Source: UBA817 sp049889215 (GTDB lineage Bacteria > Margulisbacteria > Marinamargulisbacteria > UBA817). Taken from it: 64,000 nucleotides of DNA. Both the position numbers and the translations under genes were made by a program. Below, piece after piece: positions 43,418-52,122 of the stretch. Position 1 is the first letter of the stretch, and each line of letters starts with the position of its first letter. A model generated the notes under the pieces. It was not told where the DNA came from and ran no database searches. It worked only from the letters and a program-made list of their open reading frames with translations. The DNA is taken from contig JBMHDV010000010.1 of NCBI GenBank assembly GCA_049889215.1, positions 1 through 64,000 of the forward strand, read 5' to 3'.

Positions 43418-44191
43418 TTAAACAGTAAATTTGGCCATTAATTCTGTACGATTTTTAATGCTAAGCTTCTTATAGATATTTGTAAGGTGATTTTTTACGG
43501 TTCCTTCTTCTATGAATAAGTTTTTGCTGATATCTTTATTGCTTTTACCATTTAAGAGTAATAAAAAGACGTCACCCTCGCGCTCAGATAATTTATACGT
43601 CATTAGTATTTTTTTTAGATTGATTTTATTGTCGTTGGAGAGTTGATCGTAAAACAGAATTGTAATCCAAATAATAATAAAAATTAAAATAACAGATGTG
43701 TAAAACACCGGTTTAAGTTGAGCCGGTGATAATGTTGTTTTATAAAAAAAATTGAAATTGGTGAAGTGCAGCAATAGAAAAGATGTGATTGGTAATGTTG
43801 CAAATGAGTAACGGAGCTTGGTTTGGGTGTAATCAAATATGCCATACCCAAACCCAATTAAAGAGAAGTAAACATATTGGATTCCCGATGCTTCGCCAAG
43901 AGCAGCAGCATAAAAATAAACAGAAAATAACACTGTAACGTATAAGCATATTTTTGCTTTTGTAAAAAAAGATTTTTGATTTAGAAGAAGCGTTATCAAG
44001 AAGCCTACCATTACAAATGGTACGATGCCAGCTAACGAATGTTCTCCAATAATAAAAATAGATGCCATAAATGGTATGGCTGCTATTAAAAAAACAAGGG
44101 ATATTTTATTTACTAATATTGTTTTTCTGATTGATTCAGCATTGGGTGCATGTTGCGCGCCTAATTCGAAAATTTTATAAATGAGATTCAT
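43418..44191 (-). CDS. LuxR-family regulator with multi-pass membrane sensor domain
   Basis: 257 aa. Residues 30-185 form six or so hydrophobic helices in three pairs; residues 195-255 are a LuxR/GerE helix-turn-helix: KLSEREGDVFLLLLNGKSNK, then DISKNLFIEEGTVKNHLTNI and YKKLSIKNRTELM. This 6TM-LuxR arrangement is known from several membrane-bound regulators that sense unknown signals. It is divergent from the 1630-aa GTPase gene, with two copies of a 16-bp palindrome in the space between; these are natural candidate binding sites. I infer that it controls this cluster; the sequence does not prove it. Confidence 0.85.
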   Translation of the reverse strand: MNLIYKIFELGAQHAPNAESIRKTILVNKISLVFLIAAIPFMASIFIIGEHSLAGIVPFVMVGFLITLLLNQKSFFTKAKICLYVTVLFSVYFYAAALGEASGIQYVYFSLIGFGYGIFDYTQTKLRYSFATLPITSFLLLHFTNFNFFYKTTLSPAQLKPVFYTSVILIFIIIWITILFYDQLSNDNKINLKKILMTYKLSEREGDVFLLLLNGKSNKDISKNLFIEEGTVKNHLTNIYKKLSIKNRTELMAKFTV

Positions 44192-44255
44192 TTAAAAAAT
44201 ATATTATTTAGTAAAAACAAAAAAATCAAGAGGTCCTTACCATATGTTTTTTTGC

Positions 44256-44271
44256 CATGACAAAGGTCATG
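44256..44271. promoter_or_regulatory. Palindromic operator-like site 1
   Basis: CATGACAAAGGTCATG: six-base arms CATGAC/GTCATG around AAAG. A second nearly identical site lies 73 bp further on; half-sites recur upstream of the second GTPase gene at 51900-52000. Confidence 0.65.
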
Positions 44272-44328
44272 ATGTGTATTTAAATAATCGATGGCTCATT
44301 TCATCATTTGTTGTGGTTCTTTTTTAGG

Positions 44329-44344
44329 TATGACAAAGGTCATG
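44329..44344. promoter_or_regulatory. Palindromic operator-like site 2
   Basis: TATGACAAAGGTCATG, identical to site 1 except the first base. It ends 26 bp before a promoter-like pair (44371-44399), a position that suits an activator. Confidence 0.65.
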
Positions 44345-44370
44345 TTCTTTTTTTTAAATTGCATATTCTT

Positions 44371-44399
44371 TTGACGACTTTTTTTTTTGTGCTTTAATA
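44371..44399 (+). promoter_or_regulatory. Sigma70-like promoter of the 1630-aa GTPase gene
   Basis: TTGACG at 44371-44376 and TTAATA at 44394-44399 with a 17-bp, T-rich spacer; the start codon is at 44431. The -10 box is a weak match, in keeping with activation from the palindromic site upstream. Confidence 0.4.
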
Positions 44400-44430
44400 A
44401 TGGTACCCCAATAATATTGAGCAATACATC

Positions 44431-47400
44431 ATGTTAACTAAAATCGTTTCTTCAAATACAAGAGTCTCTTCTGCTGAACATACGTCTAATGTTCAAGCGA
44501 ATCAACATCTACTAAATTTCGCCTTATTCATGAAAGAGTTGCCTCAACAAATCGCAGCTTTGTTGGTGAGTATTTTAACGTTGAATTTTTTTATCCGACT
44601 CTTTACAGGCACACAAATTGACGTGCCCGATAATCCATTGGCTGCCACCACGGTTCGCTTTCAAAATCAATTAAATAACACAACGCAAAATTTTGATAAT
44701 GCAATCATCACCAATCAATCGTTAAAAATGATTCTTTTATTTGTTTTAAATCAAAATAATGACAACCTTTCTCATACGGTTTTCCAAAATGTTGATTTTA
44801 ATGAGTTTTTTAATTTGAAACTAGAGTCTGATATTTTGGTTAAGAATTTTTTGTACTCTGCAGATCATGAATCTCATGCAGTTGGTTTGGCGGCACCATT
44901 AAAGGGTAATATGATGTTTCGAAAATTATTATTATCTTTGATTAAAAATTCTCAAGAAAATTACCGTGCTGTTGAGGCGATCCTAAATAATGAAGATATT
45001 AGCACGTCGATATCGTCGAGGGAACCTAGCGCTGATTCAATAGCGAATTCTGATTCTATGCGCATGTTGGTTTTAAATTCAATGACATGGTCGTTCAGTT
45101 CTGACTTGAACACATTAATTCATTATTTTTTATTTGGTTCTCATGAAGCAGCGAAGGCATTTGTATTTAGTGCAATGGCTTATCAAATTGAGCATCAGAA
45201 AGATAGTATTGATAACGTTAAAGCTACATTGTTTCATAATCTTTTGGATCATTTATTGAAGGATCTGTTACCCGAGGATTTAACTGGTGCTAATCAACAG
45301 CTTAAGTTATGGTTTACGCCTCACTTTTTATCGTGGACTCAGTCTGATGTGTCGGATTTTTCCAGTAAGCTGGGGGATATGTTTTCAAATAAAGATCTTA
45401 AAATTAAACAATTAATTTTGACTGAACTGAAACGTTCTTTCCCTGCCATTTTAAATTCACCAACCATCGAGAATTATTTAGAACAAGAAACACAACTTCA
45501 CTTTTTATTACGACATGCTCCCGCACTTTTAATGAACAATGATGCTACCCTAACACACGTGGCATTTGATGTTTCTAAGGCCTTTTTTAATGATTTAGTG
45601 AACCAAATGAATTGTTCCGACAGTCTTAAATTGGAAGATTTAGAGTATATGGCGGATAATAATCCACTTCAACTGTTTAGTGTAACATTCAATATTGCTC
45701 GCTTAATGGCACCCAATGGTAATGATGTGGGTGATGCTCTCGAAGTAAAATATAACTCAGTAATGGCTGCTTTTCTTATGAGCTTAATGTTTCAGGAACA
45801 AGTTATAGACGAATCGTTATTGGGTACTGGTAAAGAGAGTTGTTTTTGGGCCAGCCTAGCCATTCAAGATTTTCATAAGATGTTGTTTTCCGTTCAAAAT
45901 CGCGATGTCTTCCTAACTTACATTAGAGATTTCTTTATATCTCAATCTATTGTATCTGAATCAAAAAGCTCAGATCCACTTTTACATTTTCTTCAAGAAC
46001 ATGCGTCCAATGATTTTTTAAGAATGGCCAGTTCATCGTCCCCTGACTTCGAAACGTTAACAACATTATTAAAGAAAGAAATAGTCGATGTTCTGAAGGC
46101 GCGTGGTGAGACTGAAAAAACTTACTTTGACTCACTTGATTTAGAACCAGACCAGTTATTGGGTCACCTTCAGGGGAGCTTAAAACCTATTTGTGAGGCC
46201 ATGGTTTTTAAAAATTTTAAAGAATATTTTGAGACGAACAATACAGCAATTTTAAATGAGTTAATTCAAGATCAAACTGATCTCCTTTTTGAACTTAGTT
46301 CTAGATTGGAACAGAGGGATAACGTTGCATTCAAGACACTGCTTCAAGGTTTGTTTATTGATCGATTGAGGCGTGAATTAAATATTAATAATCAATTAAT
46401 TGAAACTTGGTTGCCTTATGTTCCACTACCAATGTTGATAACCACTAATTTTAAACAACAGCTTCAGTCGATTCAGGCACTTAAAATCAAGGATATGTTT
46501 AAAATGCCATATTCTGAACATGCAAGTTATTTTAAATTGGCAGAATGTGTTTATTCTCTTGATGATGAAAAACAAATGATGGTTCGTGATCATTTGAAAA
46601 TTGGGGTGATGAACGATTTTATTTCATCAACAAAAATTCCAGATTATATTATTCATGAAATGAAAATTCCCCAACATATTTTAGCTAAAACACTGTTGCA
46701 TTTTCATAAAATCAATAGAAAGCCTTTATTAGAAATGGCGTTATCCGATGATTCAGGATTATCCGCTGAATCCATTCAATTATTTTCACAACAGTTGACT
46801 GGTCAAATGCCATGGTCATTTTTTAAGGCTATTGTACAATCTTTAGGGCTTACCATCGGTGTTGATAGTGATTGTGACATTGTAATAAATCAAGATAGTT
46901 ATTATGAGAGTAATGATTCGTTCGATCTTCCGCAACCGATTCAATTTGATTTGGCTGGAAAAAAACGGCCCAGTTTTTTTGCAATTGCTACTGGGGTTTT
47001 AGGTTTAGATAATGCGACTAAATTTCGTATTTTTAAAATGCTAAATCTTAATGAATATGGCTATTTTGCAAACAAACCCTCGTATTTGTTTGATGAGCTT
47101 AAGATGCTTCAAAATTTATTGAGTGAAGCGATATTCAATTATATGAAAAGAAATAGGGAGATCATTTGTTTTGAAGCTTGTAAGCTGCTTGAAGATGAAT
47201 TAATGCGTCAGCATGGCGAAAAAGATTTTACGCTGAATCCAGATGATTTAACCCCAATTAATAATTTTAAATATGACGAAATCATGCCAGATCACTTATT
47301 TATGGCATTGAGCAAGCGCTTAAAACTTCATGTTGTTATTAATGATCCATCTACTCAAATTCGAATTCAAAAAGATGGGGCCAAATGCACCGTTGAATTT

Positions 47401-49323
47401 CCTGCGCACAAAATTAAAAGTTTTGAATTTGATTCATCGTTTGATTTGTTGCCATTTAAAATCTCAAGATTTGATCAAGATATGGATTTGTCGCAAGATG
47501 TTATCGAGAATGATACGCTAACCATTGATGGAATGCGAACCTTATATTTCAATATGTTGGATAAAAAACATAGCAAAGATAAATCAATTGTACCGATATT
47601 TGGTGTTACTCAATCTGGTAAGACGTCGTTATTTAATTTTATATTAGATATACAAAAAGACCTGAATTTTAGAGTTGGTGGTGGGGTAACATCAGAAACA
47701 GCGTTATATTATCAGCTAGAAAGGGATGGTGTTTTTTATACAGATACACCCGGCTTGGATGATAATCGGTCTAATATTTTGGAAGTACTCATTCACTACC
47801 AATTATTTGAGTTGTTATATTCAAATCAATTGTCAAATATTGTTATTACATTAAAGTTTAGTGATTTAAATAATTTATCTGCTGGTGGGAATCGATCGGT
47901 AATTAAATTTTTCCGCTTATTTTTTAATGTGAAGCAATTGGGTGATGGGTTTTATGATCAAGTCTTTGAGAAATACTTTGGTGAAACCCATAAAATGTTT
48001 TTTGAAGACATGATTAAGAATAGGTTATTTAATTCAAAAACAGATCAAATAAAATCGAAATGGAATCTGTTTTTTAATGAGATTGAATCTAATGTGGCAA
48101 GATTGTCAGAAATTCCATTTACGTTTGTTATTCGAAATGATTTTGGGTTTTATAATGGTGAGATAGACGTTATGGATCTTATTGATTCAGCAATTGAAAA
48201 AATTAAACAAGACATTGTTACAAATGTTATTAAAAATAAAGGTATAATGCCTACCTCTTTGAATAACACACTTTTACTTTACTTGTATTATTTGTTTATT
48301 AAAAAAGATTGTGTGGTAGCTAACTTAGATGCATCTAATCAAGATCTTTTGGATTCAATTAACCAAAAAAAATCAGTGCTTAATGATTTAATGTATCCCA
48401 TTGAGAGTATTTACAACACCAATGGGGCAGGACCTCTTTTTAAGGAGTTTTTTATGTCGCAAATATCATCTCAATCTAAATTAATCAAAGATTATTTTGC
48501 CTTCATTGAAAATGTGGAATTGGATCTGAAAAACATTCAAAACTTAAAGTTAATGGTTGCGAATATAACAAAAAAATTGGAGGATAGTACCAATTTGTTA
48601 GATACCAAAGACCTTGATTCAATTAATCAGGATTTGGCTACTACAGAGAATAAGATTTCTACTTATAAAGATGAAAAAGTTGATTTAGAAAGAAAACTAA
48701 ATGAAGTAGATTCTGATGAGAGAATGGAACGTGATGGTTGGCCGGACACAAAAGTTGCCAAAGGTTTTTTATGGAAAGAGGCTTTGTTTTTTCATGAAAA
48801 AGCACATAAGAGTGATATGATTCTTTCGAAGGGGTCGTATAGTAAAGTGAATCGTTTTGATACTGAAATTCAAGTGCAATACCCATATTTTTGGCAGCAC
48901 TGGTCGGACGACTACCAAGTAACTTGCCATAACTATACAACAAAACGAACCTACTATAAGATTCAGATTCAAGAATATAAGGACCAAATTGAAAGGGTTA
49001 GGAGCGCATTAATAAGTTTGAAAAGACGTTTAACTACCTTAGAAAAATTGAAGGAAACGTCCCATGAGAAAACGAAAGTTAACTTAACAGAAGAATTGAA
49101 ATTAACGAAAGAGAAGATTGAGGCACAAGTAAAAAACTTTAACGAAAAGCTTAAGAGTGATGCACCAACTATTTTTGATCGATTGAGAGATGAGGAAGAC
49201 AATATTAAGCTTATTTATAAGATTCTTAAAAACACTGATTTGAATGTGATGCAACACCTATTGAAAAATGTTGATAAAACAGAGTATTTTAGGCTTGTTG
49301 AACAATTGATGGCTCATGAATAA
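44431..49323 (+). CDS. Giant GTPase-domain protein, 1630 aa
   Basis: A P-loop GTPase lies in the middle: G1 FGVTQSGKTSLFNFIL at about residue 1056-1071, switch-like GGGVTSETA, G3 YTDTPGLDDNRSN near 1103, and VITLKF. This is like TRAFAC GTPases of the AIG1/IRG/septin type. The N-terminal 1000 residues are helical and unrecognised; residues about 900-1040 have NREIICFEACKLLEDELMRQ and HLFMALSKRLKLHVVIN, faintly OTU-like. A coiled coil (about 1380-1420) precedes a conserved module with DGWPDTKVAKGFLWKEA, FHEKAHKSD and VTCHNYTTKRTYYK, also in the 921-aa paralogue at 52123. First gene of the second cluster; palindromic sites and a promoter lie upstream. No signal peptide. Confidence 0.8.
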   Translation: MLTKIVSSNTRVSSAEHTSNVQANQHLLNFALFMKELPQQIAALLVSILTLNFFIRLFTGTQIDVPDNPLAATTVRFQNQLNNTTQNFDNAIITNQSLKMILLFVLNQNNDNLSHTVFQNVDFNEFFNLKLESDILVKNFLYSADHESHAVGLAAPLKGNMMFRKLLLSLIKNSQENYRAVEAILNNEDISTSISSREPSADSIANSDSMRMLVLNSMTWSFSSDLNTLIHYFLFGSHEAAKAFVFSAMAYQIEHQKDSIDNVKATLFHNLLDHLLKDLLPEDLTGANQQLKLWFTPHFLSWTQSDVSDFSSKLGDMFSNKDLKIKQLILTELKRSFPAILNSPTIENYLEQETQLHFLLRHAPALLMNNDATLTHVAFDVSKAFFNDLVNQMNCSDSLKLEDLEYMADNNPLQLFSVTFNIARLMAPNGNDVGDALEVKYNSVMAAFLMSLMFQEQVIDESLLGTGKESCFWASLAIQDFHKMLFSVQNRDVFLTYIRDFFISQSIVSESKSSDPLLHFLQEHASNDFLRMASSSSPDFETLTTLLKKEIVDVLKARGETEKTYFDSLDLEPDQLLGHLQGSLKPICEAMVFKNFKEYFETNNTAILNELIQDQTDLLFELSSRLEQRDNVAFKTLLQGLFIDRLRRELNINNQLIETWLPYVPLPMLITTNFKQQLQSIQALKIKDMFKMPYSEHASYFKLAECVYSLDDEKQMMVRDHLKIGVMNDFISSTKIPDYIIHEMKIPQHILAKTLLHFHKINRKPLLEMALSDDSGLSAESIQLFSQQLTGQMPWSFFKAIVQSLGLTIGVDSDCDIVINQDSYYESNDSFDLPQPIQFDLAGKKRPSFFAIATGVLGLDNATKFRIFKMLNLNEYGYFANKPSYLFDELKMLQNLLSEAIFNYMKRNREIICFEACKLLEDELMRQHGEKDFTLNPDDLTPINNFKYDEIMPDHLFMALSKRLKLHVVINDPSTQIRIQKDGAKCTVEFPAHKIKSFEFDSSFDLLPFKISRFDQDMDLSQDVIENDTLTIDGMRTLYFNMLDKKHSKDKSIVPIFGVTQSGKTSLFNFILDIQKDLNFRVGGGVTSETALYYQLERDGVFYTDTPGLDDNRSNILEVLIHYQLFELLYSNQLSNIVITLKFSDLNNLSAGGNRSVIKFFRLFFNVKQLGDGFYDQVFEKYFGETHKMFFEDMIKNRLFNSKTDQIKSKWNLFFNEIESNVARLSEIPFTFVIRNDFGFYNGEIDVMDLIDSAIEKIKQDIVTNVIKNKGIMPTSLNNTLLLYLYYLFIKKDCVVANLDASNQDLLDSINQKKSVLNDLMYPIESIYNTNGAGPLFKEFFMSQISSQSKLIKDYFAFIENVELDLKNIQNLKLMVANITKKLEDSTNLLDTKDLDSINQDLATTENKISTYKDEKVDLERKLNEVDSDERMERDGWPDTKVAKGFLWKEALFFHEKAHKSDMILSKGSYSKVNRFDTEIQVQYPYFWQHWSDDYQVTCHNYTTKRTYYKIQIQEYKDQIERVRSALISLKRRLTTLEKLKETSHEKTKVNLTEELKLTKEKIEAQVKNFNEKLKSDAPTIFDRLRDEEDNIKLIYKILKNTDLNVMQHLLKNVDKTEYFRLVEQLMAHE

Positions 49324-49383
49324 ATGGTTTTATTGTAAATTGACAATTAAAATAATGGCGTTATTTAATATCGGTTTTTAATC

Positions 49384-50799
49384 ATGCAGCAGGTCCAATC
49401 AACTCAACCTAGACCAATGCCACCTATAAGTGATGCATCTTTGATGCCTTCATCCAGGCTGAATTCCAATTCTACCCGATTGTTAAGTCTTTTCAATGTT
49501 GATCAGGCATATCCCGTTGTATCTCGAAAAGTGGAGGTGAAACTTCCAAAGTCTATCGGTACTAATGATTCGGAAAAAGATTATTATCCTAAAACTGTAG
49601 ATGTCGGTTTTTATAGGTTCGTACAAATTAGTTCGGCTCGTGATCAATGTTTTAGTACAGCTGAGTTTGATTCCAAAAAAAAAGAATGTGATGCTGAAGG
49701 CTCGTTTTATAAATTTTATAATGAGAAAAATAATGAGATTCATAAGGGAATGTATTTAGAGTACCTGCTGCCCATGATCACTTTATATGAGTCATGCACA
49801 GTTGCACAGTATAAACAAATGGATGATTTTTTAATGCCCATTTGGGTGTTTAATAAACTTACTGCAAAACATATCTTAACCAAAGATGAAATATCAAATT
49901 ATGTTAACTGTATTTTGAACTCTGAAAATGATGATAATGTTATAGCCGATTTAGCAACTAAATACTGTGAGCATAATGGTATTGATATTCGTAGGGAAGA
50001 TTATAATAAAAAACGGGATTCAATTAAACAAAAGTACACAGAAAATAGAGCGAATATGAGGAAGGCTTTTTTGGTTGCGATCAATGGTTTTAAAGGGTTA
50101 ACCTCTGGAACAGATATTAATTATTCTAATTATTTTGATAGGTCTAATGATAGATCCTCACTTACGCATTCAGCTAAATTGTTTTTGGAATTTTTTGAGG
50201 GCTGCATTAACGAAAAAACAGATGAATCACTTGAGAACCGTACCAACTCAGGGGGGTGTAAATTAATGGTTCAGGCCGTGGCAAACATATTGGGGTTGGC
50301 GGATTCGGATGATTTGATTGGGGCATTGAAACCCATAAATGATGATCTGGATCGGACGCCTTTTATGCAGGACTTAAAAGATTTGCTTCAATTTCAGGGT
50401 GAAGCAAATGTCATTTTTAACGATGCTATTTCATTATATAAAGAAGTTAAAAAAAAGGAATGTGGTGGGCCAGTGTTTGAAACTGAGGAAGAGTCGGTAG
50501 TTTGGTTAAAAGATAAACTAAAGAACTATCAAACTAAAATTAATGAGTTTACAGATCTAATTACTGAACTTTTAAAAAATCTAAATGCATCTATCAAAAA
50601 ATCTGATACAGATCGTGAGGCTTTCTCTAAAGTTGAACGCTATATTAAATTAATAGCGGCAGGTTTGTCTGGCGTACCATTATGGTCATGCTTTTTAACC
50701 CATCGTTATTACCTTAAGAGCACTGATGAAGGGGCGGAAATTGGGATGGACGATATTAAGACGACTGTTGATTTCTTTAAATCGACTAATAACGTGTAA
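49384..50799 (+). CDS. Hypothetical protein, 471 aa, possibly truncated by an IS element
   Basis: Not recognised. It begins with a Gln/Pro/Ser-rich N-terminus (MQQVQSTQPRPMPPISDAS), then a mixed domain and helical segments (KLKNYQTKINEFTDLITELL) with no membrane helix. It starts 60 bp after the large GTPase gene on the same strand. Its stop codon TAA uses T50797 plus the first two bases of the inverted repeat of the following IS, so the native C-terminus may have been lost at the insertion. Whether more codons originally followed cannot be told; no clear continuation is seen beyond 51902. Confidence 0.6.
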   Translation: MQQVQSTQPRPMPPISDASLMPSSRLNSNSTRLLSLFNVDQAYPVVSRKVEVKLPKSIGTNDSEKDYYPKTVDVGFYRFVQISSARDQCFSTAEFDSKKKECDAEGSFYKFYNEKNNEIHKGMYLEYLLPMITLYESCTVAQYKQMDDFLMPIWVFNKLTAKHILTKDEISNYVNCILNSENDDNVIADLATKYCEHNGIDIRREDYNKKRDSIKQKYTENRANMRKAFLVAINGFKGLTSGTDINYSNYFDRSNDRSSLTHSAKLFLEFFEGCINEKTDESLENRTNSGGCKLMVQAVANILGLADSDDLIGALKPINDDLDRTPFMQDLKDLLQFQGEANVIFNDAISLYKEVKKKECGGPVFETEEESVVWLKDKLKNYQTKINEFTDLITELLKNLNASIKKSDTDREAFSKVERYIKLIAAGLSGVPLWSCFLTHRYYLKSTDEGAEIGMDDIKTTVDFFKSTNNV

Positions 50800-51902
50800 A
50801 CTCCACCACTTAATTGTGATAAAAAAGTAAGGTGTGTTATTTGATAAATTCAAAATAATACAGAGATTGACATAAAACCCTTAAAACCATTAAATTGACC
50901 ACATGAAGCCACGGGGGGAACGGGACTGCTGTCGCATTAAAAATGCATATCGAAATGGTCAATTTAAACGGTCATCAGATGGGCAAGTGCTACAACGATA
51001 CAAATGCAAAACCTGCGCTCAAACATTTTCAGCGGCAACCTTAAGCGCATTGCGGTGGCAGAAAAAACGAACAATCAATCAACCACTAATGGAGCTGTTA
51101 AGCCATAATGTGTCAATGAGTAGTGCGGCTAAATTATTGCGGGTAAACCCTAAAACTGTGGCACGAAAACTTGCATTTTTAGGTGCCATTTGCCGCGAAC
51201 GATTAAAACAAGAGTCGAATCAATATCGGAACATCCAAGCCATTCAATTCGACGAACTGCAAACCATTGAACACACCAAGTGCAAGCCCTTGGCAGTGGC
51301 TGTTGCTGTTGCTAAAAATGAACGGAAAATATTGGGCTTTACGGTTTCAAAAATGCCAGCAACTGGGCATTTGGCTAAGATATCACGTAAGAAGTATGGA
51401 TACCGACCGGATCATCGTCGAAAAGGGATGATGCGACTGTTTAATGAGATGACGGACTTTTTAAAGCCGGATATTTTAATCTCATCTGATGAATGCTCGT
51501 TTTATAAAGGGGTCGTTCAGCGTCATTTTCCGCAAGGTAAGTATACGCAATACCTAGGTAAGAAGGGTTGTGTGGCGGGTCAAGGGGAACTTAAAAAGGC
51601 CAAGTTTGATCCCATTTTTACTATTAATCATACATTTGCTATGATGCGAGCCAACATCAGTCGCTTAATTCGAAAAACTTGGAACACCACAAAAAATATC
51701 CAAGCGCTTGAAGATCACATCAGCATCTATATTTGGATGCATAATAATCGTCGGACACCACTCTTTACAGCCTAAATTACAGGTGTGGTGCGTCTAAATT
51801 GATTAAACGTCAGCTTGTTTTGAGATTTTTGTCTTTGATTTTTGATAAAAGATTACTATGTCATGCATGACTTTTTTCCTTCACAGGATAATGGTGGAGT
51901 TT
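50798..51902 (+). mobile_element. Insertion sequence, about 1.1 kb, single transposase gene
   Basis: Imperfect terminal inverted repeats of roughly 30 bp: the left end reads AAACTCCACCACTTAATTGT and the reverse complement of the right end AAACTCCACCATTATCCTGT, both followed by GA and an A-rich stretch. They enclose one intact transposase gene. Flanking bases do not form a convincing target-site duplication, so the insertion is old or the flanks have changed. The element separates the two GTPase halves of the cluster and carries the palindrome GTCATGCATGAC near its right end. Confidence 0.85.
50903..51775 (+). CDS. Transposase (IS1/IS1595-like, zinc-ribbon plus DDE)
   Basis: 290 aa. N-terminal zinc-ribbon-like C-C...C-x2-C (YKCKTCAQTF), a helix-turn-helix segment (MSSAAKLLRVNPKTVARKLA), then a DDE-type domain with IQFDELQTIE, LISSDECSFY and a late HISIYIWMHNNRRTPL. 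This order suits IS1 relatives without frameshifting or IS1595-type elements; I cannot choose between them. The gene is intact and lies within inverted repeats, so the IS may still move. Confidence 0.88.
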   Translation: MKPRGERDCCRIKNAYRNGQFKRSSDGQVLQRYKCKTCAQTFSAATLSALRWQKKRTINQPLMELLSHNVSMSSAAKLLRVNPKTVARKLAFLGAICRERLKQESNQYRNIQAIQFDELQTIEHTKCKPLAVAVAVAKNERKILGFTVSKMPATGHLAKISRKKYGYRPDHRRKGMMRLFNEMTDFLKPDILISSDECSFYKGVVQRHFPQGKYTQYLGKKGCVAGQGELKKAKFDPIFTINHTFAMMRANISRLIRKTWNTTKNIQALEDHISIYIWMHNNRRTPLFTA

Positions 51903-51999
51903 GTGACTATTACTAAAGTCATGCCGAGATTCCCCTCAAAACTCAAAAAAATATGCACCAAAGTCATGGTTTATTTTGTGATTAGAATATGACCTTTGG
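51860..51999. promoter_or_regulatory. Group of GTCATG-type half-sites upstream of the 921-aa GTPase gene
   Basis: Contains GTCATGCATGAC (51860-51871, inside the IS end), AAAGTCATG (51915-51923), CAAAGTCATG (51959-51968) and TATGACCTTTG (51988-51998). The last two face each other as an inverted pair 19 bases apart. They match the half-sites of the palindromes at 44256 and 44329. The rest of 51903-52122 holds no gene. Confidence 0.55.
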
Positions 52000-52122
52000 G
52001 GGATTGTTATTCCAGATTTTAGATTTATATAGTTGTCTCATCAATCAATGTTTTGGAGGCGATATATATGAACGCTTAAGTTTAAAGTTTGATCAAAAAA
52101 AGTATTAAAAAAGGATGTATTA

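Noticed and set aside
50790..51912. Target-site duplication around the IS
   Set aside because: The bases beside the two inverted repeats (ACGTGT and GTGACT) do not match as an 8-10 bp direct repeat.
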